Source: an uncultured Oscillospiraceae bacterium (lineage in GTDB: Bacteria > Bacillota > Clostridia > Oscillospirales > Oscillospiraceae). Taken from it: a stretch of DNA of 64,000 nt. The DNA is taken from assembly GCA_910584285.1 (NCBI GenBank), contig CAJTYK010000007.1:1-64000 (forward strand), written 5' to 3'. Position 1 is the first letter of the stretch, and every line of letters begins with the position of its first letter. A program made the position numbers and the translations under genes. Below the pieces are notes generated by a model. That model had not been told where the DNA came from, ran no database searches, and was given only the letters and a program-made list of their open reading frames with translations. Shown here piece after piece: positions 7,519-17,184 of this stretch.

Positions 7519-8262
7519 ATGGCTTTCTTTCGCCGCAGCAAAGCGCCCCAGGTGGATTTGGAGCACCTGCCCCGCCACGTGGCCATTATCATGGACGGCA
7601 ACGGCCGCTGGGCAAAAAAACGGGGCCTGCCCCGGAAGGCGGGCCACCGGGCTGGGGCGGAGACCTTCCGCACCATCGCCACCTTTGCCAAGGAGCTGGG
7701 GCTGGAGTACCTGACAGTGTACGCCTTTTCCACCGAGAACTGGAAGCGGCCCGCCGACGAGGTGGCCTCCATCATGAAGCTGCTGGAGAAATACCTCCAT
7801 GAGGCCATTGAGACCATGGCCCGGGACAGGGTGAAGATGGCCTTCTTCGGGGATCTGTCCCCTCTGGCCCCCCACCTCCAGGCCCTGTGCCACGAGACGG
7901 AGGAGATCTCCAAGGGCTATGACGGCTGTCAGGTGAACATCTGCCTGAACTACGGCGGCCGGGACGAACTGATCCGGGCGGCCAAAGCCTTTGCGGCGGA
8001 CTGCGCGGAGGGCAGGGCGGATCCTGCCCATCTCACGGAGGACGCCTTTGGAAGGTATCTCTACTCCGCCGGGGTGCCCGACCCGGATCTGATCATCCGG
8101 CCCAGCGGCGAGGTGCGTATCTCCAATTTCCTGCTCTGGCAGTCCGCCTATGCGGAATTCTACTTTACCGATGTGCTCTGGCCCGATTTCAGCAAGGAGG
8201 AACTGCTGCGGGCGCTGGCGGCCTACCAGGGCCGCTCCCGCCGGTATGGAGGTGTTGTCTAA
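7519..8262 (+). CDS. uppS: Isoprenyl (undecaprenyl) diphosphate synthase
   Basis: UppS is a cis-prenyltransferase that condenses isopentenyl diphosphate onto farnesyl diphosphate to make the lipid carrier of wall synthesis. The 247-aa protein has HVAIIMDGNGRWAKKRG with the catalytic Asp, GHRAGAE, TVYAFSTENW, and the C-terminal PDLIIRPSGEVRISNFLLWQ segment. It is followed 1 nt later by cdsA and then by dxr and ispG, which feed isoprenoid precursors to it. Confidence 0.97.
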   Translation: MAFFRRSKAPQVDLEHLPRHVAIIMDGNGRWAKKRGLPRKAGHRAGAETFRTIATFAKELGLEYLTVYAFSTENWKRPADEVASIMKLLEKYLHEAIETMARDRVKMAFFGDLSPLAPHLQALCHETEEISKGYDGCQVNICLNYGGRDELIRAAKAFAADCAEGRADPAHLTEDAFGRYLYSAGVPDPDLIIRPSGEVRISNFLLWQSAYAEFYFTDVLWPDFSKEELLRALAAYQGRSRRYGGVV

Positions 8263-8263
8263 T

Positions 8264-9103
8264 ATGGCGAAACGGATTTTAGTGGCGGTGATCTTTGTCC
8301 CGGCGCTGCTGGCGGTGATGCTGGTGCTGCCCCCCATCGCCTGGACGGCGGTGGTGTGCTTCATCTCGGCCATGGCCTGCTTCGAGCTGCTGCGGGCCAC
8401 GGGGGAGGGGAAGCTCACCCCGCCCATGAAAGCGGCTGCCATCCTGTCCGCCGCCCTGCTGCCCTTGGGAAGTTGGGCAGGGCTGGGCACGGCCTACGTA
8501 AACCTGTGCGCCTTTGTGGTGACAGCGGTGTGCTTTTGGTGCGCCATCCGGGCCTATGACGGCCACAGTGCCCCGGTGGGCTTCTTCCAGGTGCTGGTGT
8601 GCCTGTTCGGGGGCGTGATCATCCCCCTGGCCCTGGCGGCGCTGGTGGAGCTGCGGTGTATGGAGCACGGGAAGTATCTGGTGCTGTTTGCTGTGCTGCT
8701 CACCTTTGTCACCGACGCGGGGGCCTACTTTGCCGGGGTATTTCTGGGAAAGCACCGGGGCGTCACAAGGGTCAGCCCCAACAAGAGCGTGGAGGGGTAC
8801 ATCGGCGGCTTCGCGTCCGGGGTGGTGTTCGCTCTGATCTACGGCCTGGTGATCACGGAGCTGGCCCGGGCGCCCGCCAACCTGTTGTCCCTGGCCCTGT
8901 GCGGGTTGTTCGGGGCGCTGGCCACCGAGGTGGGCGATCTGGCTTTCTCCTTTGTCAAGCGGCAGTACGGCGTGAAGGACTTCGGCCACCTGCTGCCGGG
9001 GCACGGCGGTATGCTGGATCGGTTTGACAGTATGTTGTTCTGCGGGCCGGTGGTGCTGTTCATCGTCCAGTGCCTGCCGGTGTTTGAGGCGGTGACGGCA
9101 TGA
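8264..9103 (+). CDS. cdsA: Phosphatidate cytidylyltransferase
   Basis: CdsA makes CDP-diacylglycerol from phosphatidate and CTP in the membrane. The 279-aa protein is almost wholly hydrophobic with about seven or eight membrane segments. It ends with the family signature (SPNKSVEGYIGG, then EVGDLAFSFVKRQYGVKDFG, LPGHGGMLDRFDS). GGAGGTG precedes the ATG at 8264. The stop overlaps the dxr start by 4 nt. Confidence 0.96.
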   Translation: MAKRILVAVIFVPALLAVMLVLPPIAWTAVVCFISAMACFELLRATGEGKLTPPMKAAAILSAALLPLGSWAGLGTAYVNLCAFVVTAVCFWCAIRAYDGHSAPVGFFQVLVCLFGGVIIPLALAALVELRCMEHGKYLVLFAVLLTFVTDAGAYFAGVFLGKHRGVTRVSPNKSVEGYIGGFASGVVFALIYGLVITELARAPANLLSLALCGLFGALATEVGDLAFSFVKRQYGVKDFGHLLPGHGGMLDRFDSMLFCGPVVLFIVQCLPVFEAVTA

Positions 9104-10248
9104 GGCGGACGCTTTCCATTTTGGGTTCCAGCGGCTCCATCGGGCGGCAGACGTTGGACGTGGCGGCGGCCTGCGGCCATGAGGTGGCGGCCATCACAGT
9201 GAACCGCAGCATAAAGCTGGCGGAGGAGCAGGCCCGGCAGTTCAGGCCCAAGCTGGCGGTGGCGGTGGACGAGAAGGCCGCCGCCGATCTGCGGGCGCGG
9301 CTGGCGGACACGCAGGTCAAGGTGCTGTCCGGCCGGGAGGGTCTGCTGGAGGCCGCGTCCCTGCCCGAGGCGGACACGGTGGTGACCGCCATCGTGGGGG
9401 TGGCGGGGCTGGAGCCCACCCTTGCCGCCATCGACGGCGGCAAGCGCATTGCCCTGGCCAACAAGGAGACGCTGGTGTGCGCCGGGGAGCTGGTGATGGC
9501 CCGGGCGGAGGAGCGGGGGGCGGAGATCGTCCCCGTGGACTCAGAGCACTCCGCCATCTTCCAGTGTTTGCAGGGGTGCAAAAACAGGGGAGAGGTGCGG
9601 CGGCTCATCCTCACCGCCTCCGGCGGGCCCTTCTTCGGCAAAAGCCGGGAGGAGCTGGCCCAGGTGACCAAGGCCCAGGCCCTGCGCCATCCCAACTGGG
9701 CCATGGGTGCAAAAATAACCATCGACTCTGCTACCCTGATGAATAAGGGGCTGGAGTTCATCGAGGCCATGCGGCTGTACGCCGTGCCGCCAGACAAAAT
9801 CCAGATTGTGATCCACCGGGAGAGCATTGTGCACTCCCTGGTGGAGTTTGAGGACGGGGCCATCCTGGGTCAGCTGGGCAGCGCGGATATGCGCCTGCCC
9901 ATCCAGTACGCCCTCACCTGGCCGGAGCGGGCCCCCGGCCCAGCCAAGCCCCTGGATCTGCTGTCCTGCCCGCCGCTGACCTTCCAGAGGCCGGATCCGG
10001 ACACCTTCCGGTGCCTGGGGCTGGCGCTGGAGTGCGCCCAGCGGGGGGGCACATCCACCGCCATCCTCAACGGGGCCAACGAGGCGGCGGTGGGGCTGTT
10101 CCTGGAGAACAGGATCGGGTTTTTGGATATTCCCCGCCTGGTGGAGGCGGCCCTCAACCGGGTGTCCGCCCTGGACAGCCCGGGACTGGACGAGATTCTG
10201 GAGGCCGACCGCGCCGCCCGCGAGGCGGTTTATCAATCTGTGAGGTGA
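9100..10248 (+). CDS. dxr: 1-deoxy-D-xylulose-5-phosphate reductoisomerase
   Basis: Dxr catalyses the second step of the MEP isoprenoid pathway, converting DXP to MEP with NADPH. The 382-aa protein starts with the dinucleotide-binding loop LGSSGSIGRQTLDV. It contains ALANKETLV, PVDSEHSAIFQ, the flexible-loop region HPNWAMGAKITIDSATLMNKGLE and the C-terminal LNGANEAAV. The ATGA overlap with cdsA shows co-transcription. Confidence 0.97.
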   Translation: MRRTLSILGSSGSIGRQTLDVAAACGHEVAAITVNRSIKLAEEQARQFRPKLAVAVDEKAAADLRARLADTQVKVLSGREGLLEAASLPEADTVVTAIVGVAGLEPTLAAIDGGKRIALANKETLVCAGELVMARAEERGAEIVPVDSEHSAIFQCLQGCKNRGEVRRLILTASGGPFFGKSREELAQVTKAQALRHPNWAMGAKITIDSATLMNKGLEFIEAMRLYAVPPDKIQIVIHRESIVHSLVEFEDGAILGQLGSADMRLPIQYALTWPERAPGPAKPLDLLSCPPLTFQRPDPDTFRCLGLALECAQRGGTSTAILNGANEAAVGLFLENRIGFLDIPRLVEAALNRVSALDSPGLDEILEADRAAREAVYQSVR

Positions 10249-10254
10249 CGCATT

Positions 10255-11337
10255 TTGGCAAGGTTCCTGTATATCCTGCTGGTGATTGTGCTGTTTGGCG
10301 TGCTCATCGCCATCCATGAGTTCGGCCACTTCATCACCGCCAAGCTGCTGGGGGTGAAGGTGAACGAGTTCGCCATCGGCATGGGCCCCGCCCTGTGGAC
10401 GAAGCAGAAGGGGGAGACGCTGTACGCCCTGCGGGCCTTTCCCGTGGGGGGCTACTGCGCCATGGAGGGGGAGGACGAGGACACCGGCGACCCCCGGGCC
10501 TTCTCCCGGCAGAAGGGCTGGAAGAAGATCATCATCCTGTGCGCCGGGTCGTTTATGAACTTCCTGCTGGGTCTGATCATCGTGGTGGCGCTGGCGCTGG
10601 GATCCTCCCAGGTGGCGGTGCCGGTGGTGACGGAGCTGCTGGACGGCTTCCAGCACCAGGGGGAAGCCGGGCTGATGGTGGGGGATCAGATCGTCAGCGT
10701 GGACGGGAATCCCGTCCTGGTGAACGGAGACGCGGCCTTCTTCCTCCGCCGGAACGATGGGAACGGCATGGATCTGGTGGTGGAGCGCCAGGGCAAGCGG
10801 GTGGAGCTGAATGACCTGGATATGAAGCGGTTTGAGTACACCTATGCGGGCCAGACCAGCACAGGCTTCGGCATCATCCTGGGGGAGATGCGGAATGCCT
10901 CCATCCTCCAGCGGCTGGCCTCTGGCTTCGCGGAGACCCTTGACTATGTGCGTATTGTCTGGATCAGCCTGGGTGATCTGGTGACGGGCCGGGTGGCAGT
11001 GTCCGAGCTGTCCGGAGTCATCGGTGTGGTGGATGTGGTGTCCGAGATGGGGACCCAGTACCAGACGGAGGCCCAGTCCGCCCTGGCGGGGGTGTTGGGA
11101 GTGCTGAGCATGATGGCTCTCATCGCCGTCAACCTGGCGGTGATGAACCTGCTGCCCATCCCGGCGCTGGACGGCGGACGGATCTTCTTTGTACTGCTCA
11201 ACGGGATCCTATTCGCCGTAGCCAAGCGGCGCATCCCGGAGAAATACGAGGGCTATGTCCACGCCGGGGCTTTTGTGGTGCTGCTGGCCCTGATGGCGCT
11301 GGTGGCCCTTCATGACGTGTGGAATATTTTCGCTTAG
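10255..11337 (+). CDS. rseP: Site-2 intramembrane metalloprotease RseP/RasP
   Basis: This zinc protease cleaves transmembrane anti-sigma factors and signal-peptide remnants inside the membrane. The 360-aa product has the HExxH motif (HEFGH, residues 21-25) in its first membrane helix and PVGGYCAMEGEDED soon after. A single PDZ domain (about 125-210) follows, and the LDG motif (NLLPIPALDGGRIFF) lies near the C-terminus. It uses a TTG start at 10255 preceded by GAGGTGA. Its place between dxr and ispG is the standard Firmicute order. Confidence 0.95.
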   Translation: MARFLYILLVIVLFGVLIAIHEFGHFITAKLLGVKVNEFAIGMGPALWTKQKGETLYALRAFPVGGYCAMEGEDEDTGDPRAFSRQKGWKKIIILCAGSFMNFLLGLIIVVALALGSSQVAVPVVTELLDGFQHQGEAGLMVGDQIVSVDGNPVLVNGDAAFFLRRNDGNGMDLVVERQGKRVELNDLDMKRFEYTYAGQTSTGFGIILGEMRNASILQRLASGFAETLDYVRIVWISLGDLVTGRVAVSELSGVIGVVDVVSEMGTQYQTEAQSALAGVLGVLSMMALIAVNLAVMNLLPIPALDGGRIFFVLLNGILFAVAKRRIPEKYEGYVHAGAFVVLLALMALVALHDVWNIFA

Positions 11338-11350
11338 GCAGGTGCGGGAA

Positions 11351-12388
11351 ATGAGCAGACAGATCAAAGTCGGAGGCGTTCCCATTGGCGGGGGCGCCCC
11401 CGTCTCTATCCAATCCATGACCAACACCGACACCCGGGACGTGGAGGCCACCCTGGCCCAGATCCGGGCGCTGGCGGCTGCGGGGTGCGACATCGTCCGG
11501 GTGGCGGTGCCCGACCTGGCGGCGGCAAAGGCTGTCGGGGCGCTGAAGGCGGGCAGCCCGGTGCCGCTGGTGGCGGACATCCACTTCGACTACCGGCTGG
11601 CGTTGGAGGCGGCGGAGCAGGGGATCGACAAGATCCGTATCAACCCCGGGAATATCGGCGCCCCCGAGCGGGTGGAAGCGGTGGCCCGGGCCTGTAAGGA
11701 GCGGGGCATTCCCATCCGGGTGGGGGTGAACGGCGGCTCGCTGGAGAAGGAGCTGCTGGCCAAACATGGCGGCCCTACCCCGGAGGCCATGGTGGAAAGC
11801 GCCCTGGGGCACATCCGCCTGCTGGAGCGGTACGGCTTTGAGGACATCTGCGTGTCGCTGAAGGCGTCCTCGGTGCCCGCCACCATGGGGGCCTACCGGC
11901 TGATGGCGGAGCGGTATGACTACCCCCTGCACCTGGGCGTCACCGAGGCGGGCACCCGGGAGCTGGGGGAGCTGAAGGCGGCGGCGGGCATCGGCGGGCT
12001 GCTGGCGCTGGGTATCGGCGACACCCTGCGGGTGAGCCTCACCGCCGACCCGGTGGAGGAGGTGTACGCCGCCCGGCGGATTTTGAAGGCCATCGGCCTG
12101 CGCCGGGAGGGGCCGGAGCTCATCTCCTGCCCCACCTGCGGGCGGACACAAATTAACTTGATCCCCATGGCGGAGCGGGTGGAGGCGCTGCTGAAGGGCG
12201 TGGACAAGCCCATCACCGTGGCGGTGATGGGGTGTATCGTCAACGGCCCCGGCGAGGCCCGGCACGCTGACGTGGGGCTGGCCGGGGGCAAGGGCGAGGG
12301 CGTGCTGTTCAAACACGGGGAGATCGTGGCGAAGGTGCCGGAGGAGGAACTGGTGCCGGGGCTGATGAAGCTGATCGAGGAATTATAG
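11351..12388 (+). CDS. ispG: 4-hydroxy-3-methylbut-2-enyl diphosphate synthase (flavodoxin type)
   Basis: IspG is the 4Fe-4S enzyme that turns MEcPP into HMBPP. The TIM-barrel half contains PVSIQSMTNTDTRD, VADIHFDYRLAL and IRINPGNIG. The C-terminal cluster domain holds the cysteine ligands in SCPTCGRT and GCIVNGPGEA. The ATG at 11351 (345 aa) fits the family start; an in-frame ATG at 11312 lies inside rseP. The ribosome site is weak (GGTGCGGGAA). Confidence 0.95.
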   Translation: MSRQIKVGGVPIGGGAPVSIQSMTNTDTRDVEATLAQIRALAAAGCDIVRVAVPDLAAAKAVGALKAGSPVPLVADIHFDYRLALEAAEQGIDKIRINPGNIGAPERVEAVARACKERGIPIRVGVNGGSLEKELLAKHGGPTPEAMVESALGHIRLLERYGFEDICVSLKASSVPATMGAYRLMAERYDYPLHLGVTEAGTRELGELKAAAGIGGLLALGIGDTLRVSLTADPVEEVYAARRILKAIGLRREGPELISCPTCGRTQINLIPMAERVEALLKGVDKPITVAVMGCIVNGPGEARHADVGLAGGKGEGVLFKHGEIVAKVPEEELVPGLMKLIEEL

Positions 12389-12399
12389 AGGAGAACGCC

Positions 12400-12951
12400 A
12401 TGAATCACATCGGAACTCAATACATAGAGACGGAGCGGCTGATCCTGCGGCGGTTCGAGCTGTCCGACGCGCCCGCCATGTTCGCCAACTGGGCGTCGGA
12501 TGATGAGGTGACGAAATACCTGACCTGGCCCACCCACGCCGACGTGTCGGTGACGGAGGGCATCTTGGGGCAGTGGGTACCTCAGTATGAAAAGGACGAC
12601 TATTATAACTGGGCGATTGTCTTAAAGGAGAATGGATCCCAGCCCATCGGAAATATCAACGTGGCACATTTGCGTGAGGACGGGACGGCGCCGGAGATCG
12701 GTTACTGCATGGGCAAACGCTGGTGGCATCAGGGTATCATGAGCGAAGCCCTGAGCGCAGTCATTGATTTCCTGTTCCATCAGGTGGGCATTCGGCGGAT
12801 TTTGGCCCTCCATGACGTCAACAACTCCCATTCCGGCGGTGTGATGCGCAAATGCGGCATGAAGTTTGAGGGCATCCGGGAGAAGGCGGGGCAAAACAAC
12901 CAGGGTGTCGTTGACATGGCCTGCTATGCCATCGAAGCCAATGACAGATAA
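12400..12951 (+). CDS. RimJ/RimL-type GNAT acetyltransferase
   Basis: The 183-aa protein has the usual opening ETERLILRRFELSDAPAMF. The acetyl-CoA site is in the region EIGYCMGKRWWHQGIMSEALSAV, with the late LHDVNNSHSGGVMRKCGMKFEG strand-helix. These proteins acetylate protein N-termini or small amines; the substrate here cannot be inferred. It sits 11 nt after ispG and just before polC and probably belongs to the same transcript. Confidence 0.85.
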   Translation: MNHIGTQYIETERLILRRFELSDAPAMFANWASDDEVTKYLTWPTHADVSVTEGILGQWVPQYEKDDYYNWAIVLKENGSQPIGNINVAHLREDGTAPEIGYCMGKRWWHQGIMSEALSAVIDFLFHQVGIRRILALHDVNNSHSGGVMRKCGMKFEGIREKAGQNNQGVVDMACYAIEANDR

Positions 12952-12966
12952 GGAGCGAGACGTTAT

Positions 12967-15900
12967 ATGCCGACCTTTCAACAGACCTTTGCCAACTGCC
13001 CCTTCCCGGAAGGGGTTTTGGCTGTTTTGGGGAGCTATCCCGTCCGGGTGCGGGTGAACCGGGCCCGGCGGGCTATGGAGGTGACGGCGGTTGGGGCGGA
13101 GGTTCCGGACGAGACGCTGGCTCAGGCCGAGGCGGCGCTGAAGGCGGCCCTGGGGCTCAGCGCGGCGCGGGTGACGGTGGAGCCCCCCATTCCAGCAGAG
13201 AAGCCCGCCCCGGCGCAGGGAGCGGAAGTATCCACGCCGGAGCAGCCCAAGCCGAAGCAACCCGCGTCCCCGGAGAAGCCCGCTCCTGCGCCAAAGGCAA
13301 AAGAGCCCGTCACCCCGGCAACGCCCCGCCCACCAAAGGCAGAGCCCCAGGGGCTGGAGGCCCAGATGGAGGCCATGCGCCGGAGAGTGCTCCAGAAGGA
13401 CGCCCCGTCCTCCGACGGCGGGAAAAAGCGGATCAAGCAGATCTACGGCAAGATCAGCGGCAAAAAGAAGCCCGTCCCCATGGGGGAGCTGACGCTGGAC
13501 ATGGGCAGCGTGCTGGTGGAGGGCGAGGTGTTCAACATCGAGCACCGGGAGCTGCCCCGGCGGAAGGCGTGGGTGGTGTGCTTCGATGTCACCGACCTCA
13601 CTGGCTCCATCCGGGTCACCCGGTTCCTGGAGGGGGAGGAGGCCAAGCCCATCATCAGCCAGATCAAGAAGAGCCAGCGGCTCCAGATCCAGGGGCGGCT
13701 GACCCTGGGCCGGTTTGACAACAACGATCTGGTGCTGGAGCCCTATGGAATCAACGAGGTGCCCAAGCCGGAGGGCAGAAAGGACACCGCCCCGGACAAG
13801 CGGGTGGAGCTGCATTTACATACCAAAATGTCCATGATGGACGCCCTGTGTGACGCCAAGGCGGCGGTGAAGCGGGCCATCGAGTGGGGCCATCCCGCCA
13901 TCGCCATCACGGATCACGGGGTGGTGCAATCCTTCCCGGACGCCTACAGCGCCTCCGGCCGGGGGGAGAAGATCAAGGTGCTCTACGGCGTGGAGGCCTA
14001 CTACCAGAACGATCTGGACGAGCAGACGGCGGTGCATGGCCCCGGGGATCTGCCCTTGGACGGGGAGTTCGTGGCCTTCGACCTGGAGACCACCGGCCTG
14101 GATGCCCGGACGGACGCCATCATCGAGATCGGCGCGGTGCGGATTCGGGGCGGGGAAGTGGTGGACAAATTCGCCTCCTTCGCCTATCCGGGGCACCCTC
14201 TCAGCGCGAAAACCGTGTCCCTCACCGGGATCACCGACGAGCTGTTGAAGGGGGCCCCTGCGCCGGAGGCGGCGGTGGATGCTTTTCTGGACTGGGCAGG
14301 GGACGCGGCTCTGTGCGCCCACAACGCCGCCTTTGACACCGGTTTCCTTCGGGAGTACTGCCGCCGCTCCGGGCGGCGGTTCGACCCGCTGTACTTCGAC
14401 ACCATGCTGCTGGCCCAGTACCTGTGCCCCAAGCTGCCCAACCACAAGCTGGACACGGTGGCCAACGCTTTGGGCCTGCCCCCCTTCCAGCACCACCGGG
14501 CCTATGATGATGCGGAGACCTGCGGGCTGATCCTGTCGGCCCTGATCCCCCGGCTGCGAGAGCAGGGGGTGGAGCGGGCGGCCCAGATCAACCGGGCCTT
14601 TGCGGGCCAGAAGCGGGGAGGACGGGGGCGGCGCTCCGCCTATCATCTGATCCTGCTGGCGAAAAACCAGACGGGTCTGCGCAACCTCTATAAGCTGGTG
14701 TCCAAATCCCACCTGGAGCACTTCAACCGCTATCCCATCATGCTCAAGTCCCTCGTCCAGGAGAACCGGGAGGGGCTGATCATCGGGTCCGCTTGTGAGG
14801 CGGGGGAGCTGTTCCGGGCGGTCATCGCCGGGAAGGAGGATCGGGAGCTGGAGCGGATCGCCTCCTGGTACGACTTCTTGGAGATCCAGCCCCTGTCCAA
14901 CAACGCCTACATGCTCCGCCCGGACAAGGAGGGGCGGAAGATCGCCCGGGACAGGGAGGATCTACGCGCCTTTAACCGCCGGGTGGTGGCGTTAGGGGAG
15001 CGGCTGGGCAAGCCAGTGTGCGCCACCGGGGACGTCCACTTCATGGAGCCCGAGGAGGAGATCTACCGCCACATCCTGCTGGCCGCCAAGGAGTTCGAGG
15101 ACGCGGACAGCGACAACCCCCTGTACTTCCGCACCACCGACGAGATGCTGGAGGAGTTTTCCTATCTGGGGAAGGAGAAGGCCCATGAAGTAGTGGTGGA
15201 CAACCCCAATCTGGTGGCAAGCTGGTGCGACAACGTGCGGCCCCTGCCCGACGGGCTGTTCGCCCCCAAGCTGGAAAACTCCGATGGGGAGCTGAAGGAT
15301 CTGGTGTGGGGCAAGGCCCACCGGCTCTACGGGGACAACCCGCCTCAGATTGTGGTGGATCGCATCAACGCGGAGCTGAAGGACATCATCGGCTGCCAGT
15401 ACGACGTGATCTATATGTCCGCCCAGAAGCTGGTGCAGAACTCCCTGGAGCACGGCTATCTGGTGGGCTCACGGGGCTCGGTGGGTTCGTCCCTGGTGGC
15501 CTTCCTGTCGGGGATCACCGAGGTGAACTCCTTGCCCGCCCACTACCGCTGCCCCAACTGCAAGCACGCCGACTTTGACTACGCCCAGGATCCCGCCCAC
15601 CCCTACGGCTGCGGGGCGGATATGCCGGACAGGAAATGCCCGGTGTGCGGGGCCGACTACGAGAAGGACGGCTTCCATATCCCCTTCGAGACGTTCCTGG
15701 GCTTCGGCGGCGACAAGGTGCCCGACATCGACCTGAACTTCTCCGGCGAGTACCAGTCCAGCGCCCACAAATATACCTTTGAGCTGTTCGGCCAGGAGCA
15801 CGTGTTCCGGGCGGGCACCATCGGCACGGTGGCGGAAAAGACCGCCATCGGCTACGTGCGCAAGTATCTGGAGCAGGCGGGCCGGGAAAACGTGCCCTTC

Positions 15901-17172
15901 GCGGAGGTACTGCGGCTGGCCCGGGGGTGCATGGGGGTGAAGCGCACCACGGGGCAGCACCCCGGCGGCATGGTGGTCATCCCCCAGGACAAGGAGATCT
16001 ACGACTTCTGCCCGGTGCAGCATCCGGCAGACGACAAGGACTCCGACATCATTACCACCCATTTTGAATACCATTCCATGGAGTCCAACCTCTTAAAGCT
16101 GGATATGCTGGGCCACGACGACCCGTCCATGATCCGGATGCTGGAGGATCTCACCGGGGAGGACGCCCAGAAGATCCCCCTGGACGACCCGGACACCATG
16201 AGCTTGTTCACCACCTCGGAGAAGCTGGGCTTTGAGGACGACCCCGTGTTGGGCCCCACCGGGGCAGTGGCCATCCCGGAGTTTGGCACCCCCTTCGTCC
16301 GGGGGATGCTGGAGGACACCCACCCCAACCAGTTCGACATTCTGATCCGGCTGTCTGGCTTCTCCCACGGCACCGACGTGTGGCTGGGCAACGCCAAGGA
16401 TCTGATCACCTCTGGCACCGCCAAGGTCAACGAGGCCATCGGCTGCCGGGACGATATCATGCTGTTCCTCATCTCCAAGGGCTTCAAGGACACCCGGGCC
16501 TTCAAGATCATGGAGGCGGTGCGCAAGGGCCGGGGCCTGCCCGAGGGGGCGGAGGACGAGATGAAGGAGCACGGCGTACCCGAGTGGTACATTGAGTCCT
16601 GCAAAAAGATCGCCTACCTGTTCCCCAAGGCCCACGCGGTGGCCTACGTGATGATGGCCTTCCGCATCGCCTGGTTCAAGGTGCACCGGCCGCTGGCCTT
16701 CTACGCCGCTTATTTTTCCATCCGGGCCAAGGCCTTTGACGAGAAGTATATGTGCCGGGGCATGGAGGTGGTAAAGCGGAAGATGGCGGAGATCAATGCC
16801 AAGAGGAACGCCAAGGAGAAAAAGGACAGGCCGTCGGCGGTGGAGGAGGATATGTTTACCACCCTGGAGGTGTGCTACGAGTTCTATCTGCGGGGCTTCC
16901 ACTTTGCCCGCATGGATATCTGCCGCTCCCTGTCCACAAAATTTATTGTGGACGAGGAGAAGGGGGCGCTGATCCCGCCCTTCACCTCGGTGGCGGGCTT
17001 GGGCGAGACGGTGGGGGACGACATCGTGGAGAAGCGGCAGGGAAGGGACTTTTTGTCCATTGAGGAGTTCGCCCTGGCCTGCACCAAGGTGTCCTCCACC
17101 CACCTGGAGCAGCTCAAGGAGGCGGGGGCCTTCGGGGATCTGCCGGACAGCAGCCAGTTCAGCCTGTTTTAG
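12967..17172 (+). CDS. polC: DNA polymerase III, PolC-type alpha subunit
   Basis: PolC is the main replicative polymerase of low-GC-lineage Gram-positives and carries its own proofreading nuclease. Domains in order: a short N-terminal domain; a Pro/Lys/Ala-rich linker (about 75-125); an OB fold (about 165-270); a PHP domain beginning VELHLHTKMS (His283, His285). The DEDDh exonuclease is inserted in it (FDLETTGLD, Asp372 and Glu374). The polymerase core follows, with catalytic aspartates in PDIDLNFSG (Asp920, Asp922), and a C-terminal helix-hairpin-helix part. The 1401 aa are slightly below the usual length of about 1440. A zinc-binding Cys set (CPNCKH, CPVCGADY) lies before the catalytic site. 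Confidence 0.97.
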   Translation: MPTFQQTFANCPFPEGVLAVLGSYPVRVRVNRARRAMEVTAVGAEVPDETLAQAEAALKAALGLSAARVTVEPPIPAEKPAPAQGAEVSTPEQPKPKQPASPEKPAPAPKAKEPVTPATPRPPKAEPQGLEAQMEAMRRRVLQKDAPSSDGGKKRIKQIYGKISGKKKPVPMGELTLDMGSVLVEGEVFNIEHRELPRRKAWVVCFDVTDLTGSIRVTRFLEGEEAKPIISQIKKSQRLQIQGRLTLGRFDNNDLVLEPYGINEVPKPEGRKDTAPDKRVELHLHTKMSMMDALCDAKAAVKRAIEWGHPAIAITDHGVVQSFPDAYSASGRGEKIKVLYGVEAYYQNDLDEQTAVHGPGDLPLDGEFVAFDLETTGLDARTDAIIEIGAVRIRGGEVVDKFASFAYPGHPLSAKTVSLTGITDELLKGAPAPEAAVDAFLDWAGDAALCAHNAAFDTGFLREYCRRSGRRFDPLYFDTMLLAQYLCPKLPNHKLDTVANALGLPPFQHHRAYDDAETCGLILSALIPRLREQGVERAAQINRAFAGQKRGGRGRRSAYHLILLAKNQTGLRNLYKLVSKSHLEHFNRYPIMLKSLVQENREGLIIGSACEAGELFRAVIAGKEDRELERIASWYDFLEIQPLSNNAYMLRPDKEGRKIARDREDLRAFNRRVVALGERLGKPVCATGDVHFMEPEEEIYRHILLAAKEFEDADSDNPLYFRTTDEMLEEFSYLGKEKAHEVVVDNPNLVASWCDNVRPLPDGLFAPKLENSDGELKDLVWGKAHRLYGDNPPQIVVDRINAELKDIIGCQYDVIYMSAQKLVQNSLEHGYLVGSRGSVGSSLVAFLSGITEVNSLPAHYRCPNCKHADFDYAQDPAHPYGCGADMPDRKCPVCGADYEKDGFHIPFETFLGFGGDKVPDIDLNFSGEYQSSAHKYTFELFGQEHVFRAGTIGTVAEKTAIGYVRKYLEQAGRENVPFAEVLRLARGCMGVKRTTGQHPGGMVVIPQDKEIYDFCPVQHPADDKDSDIITTHFEYHSMESNLLKLDMLGHDDPSMIRMLEDLTGEDAQKIPLDDPDTMSLFTTSEKLGFEDDPVLGPTGAVAIPEFGTPFVRGMLEDTHPNQFDILIRLSGFSHGTDVWLGNAKDLITSGTAKVNEAIGCRDDIMLFLISKGFKDTRAFKIMEAVRKGRGLPEGAEDEMKEHGVPEWYIESCKKIAYLFPKAHAVAYVMMAFRIAWFKVHRPLAFYAAYFSIRAKAFDEKYMCRGMEVVKRKMAEINAKRNAKEKKDRPSAVEEDMFTTLEVCYEFYLRGFHFARMDICRSLSTKFIVDEEKGALIPPFTSVAGLGETVGDDIVEKRQGRDFLSIEEFALACTKVSSTHLEQLKEAGAFGDLPDSSQFSLF

Positions 17173-17184
17173 TGAGGAGAAACA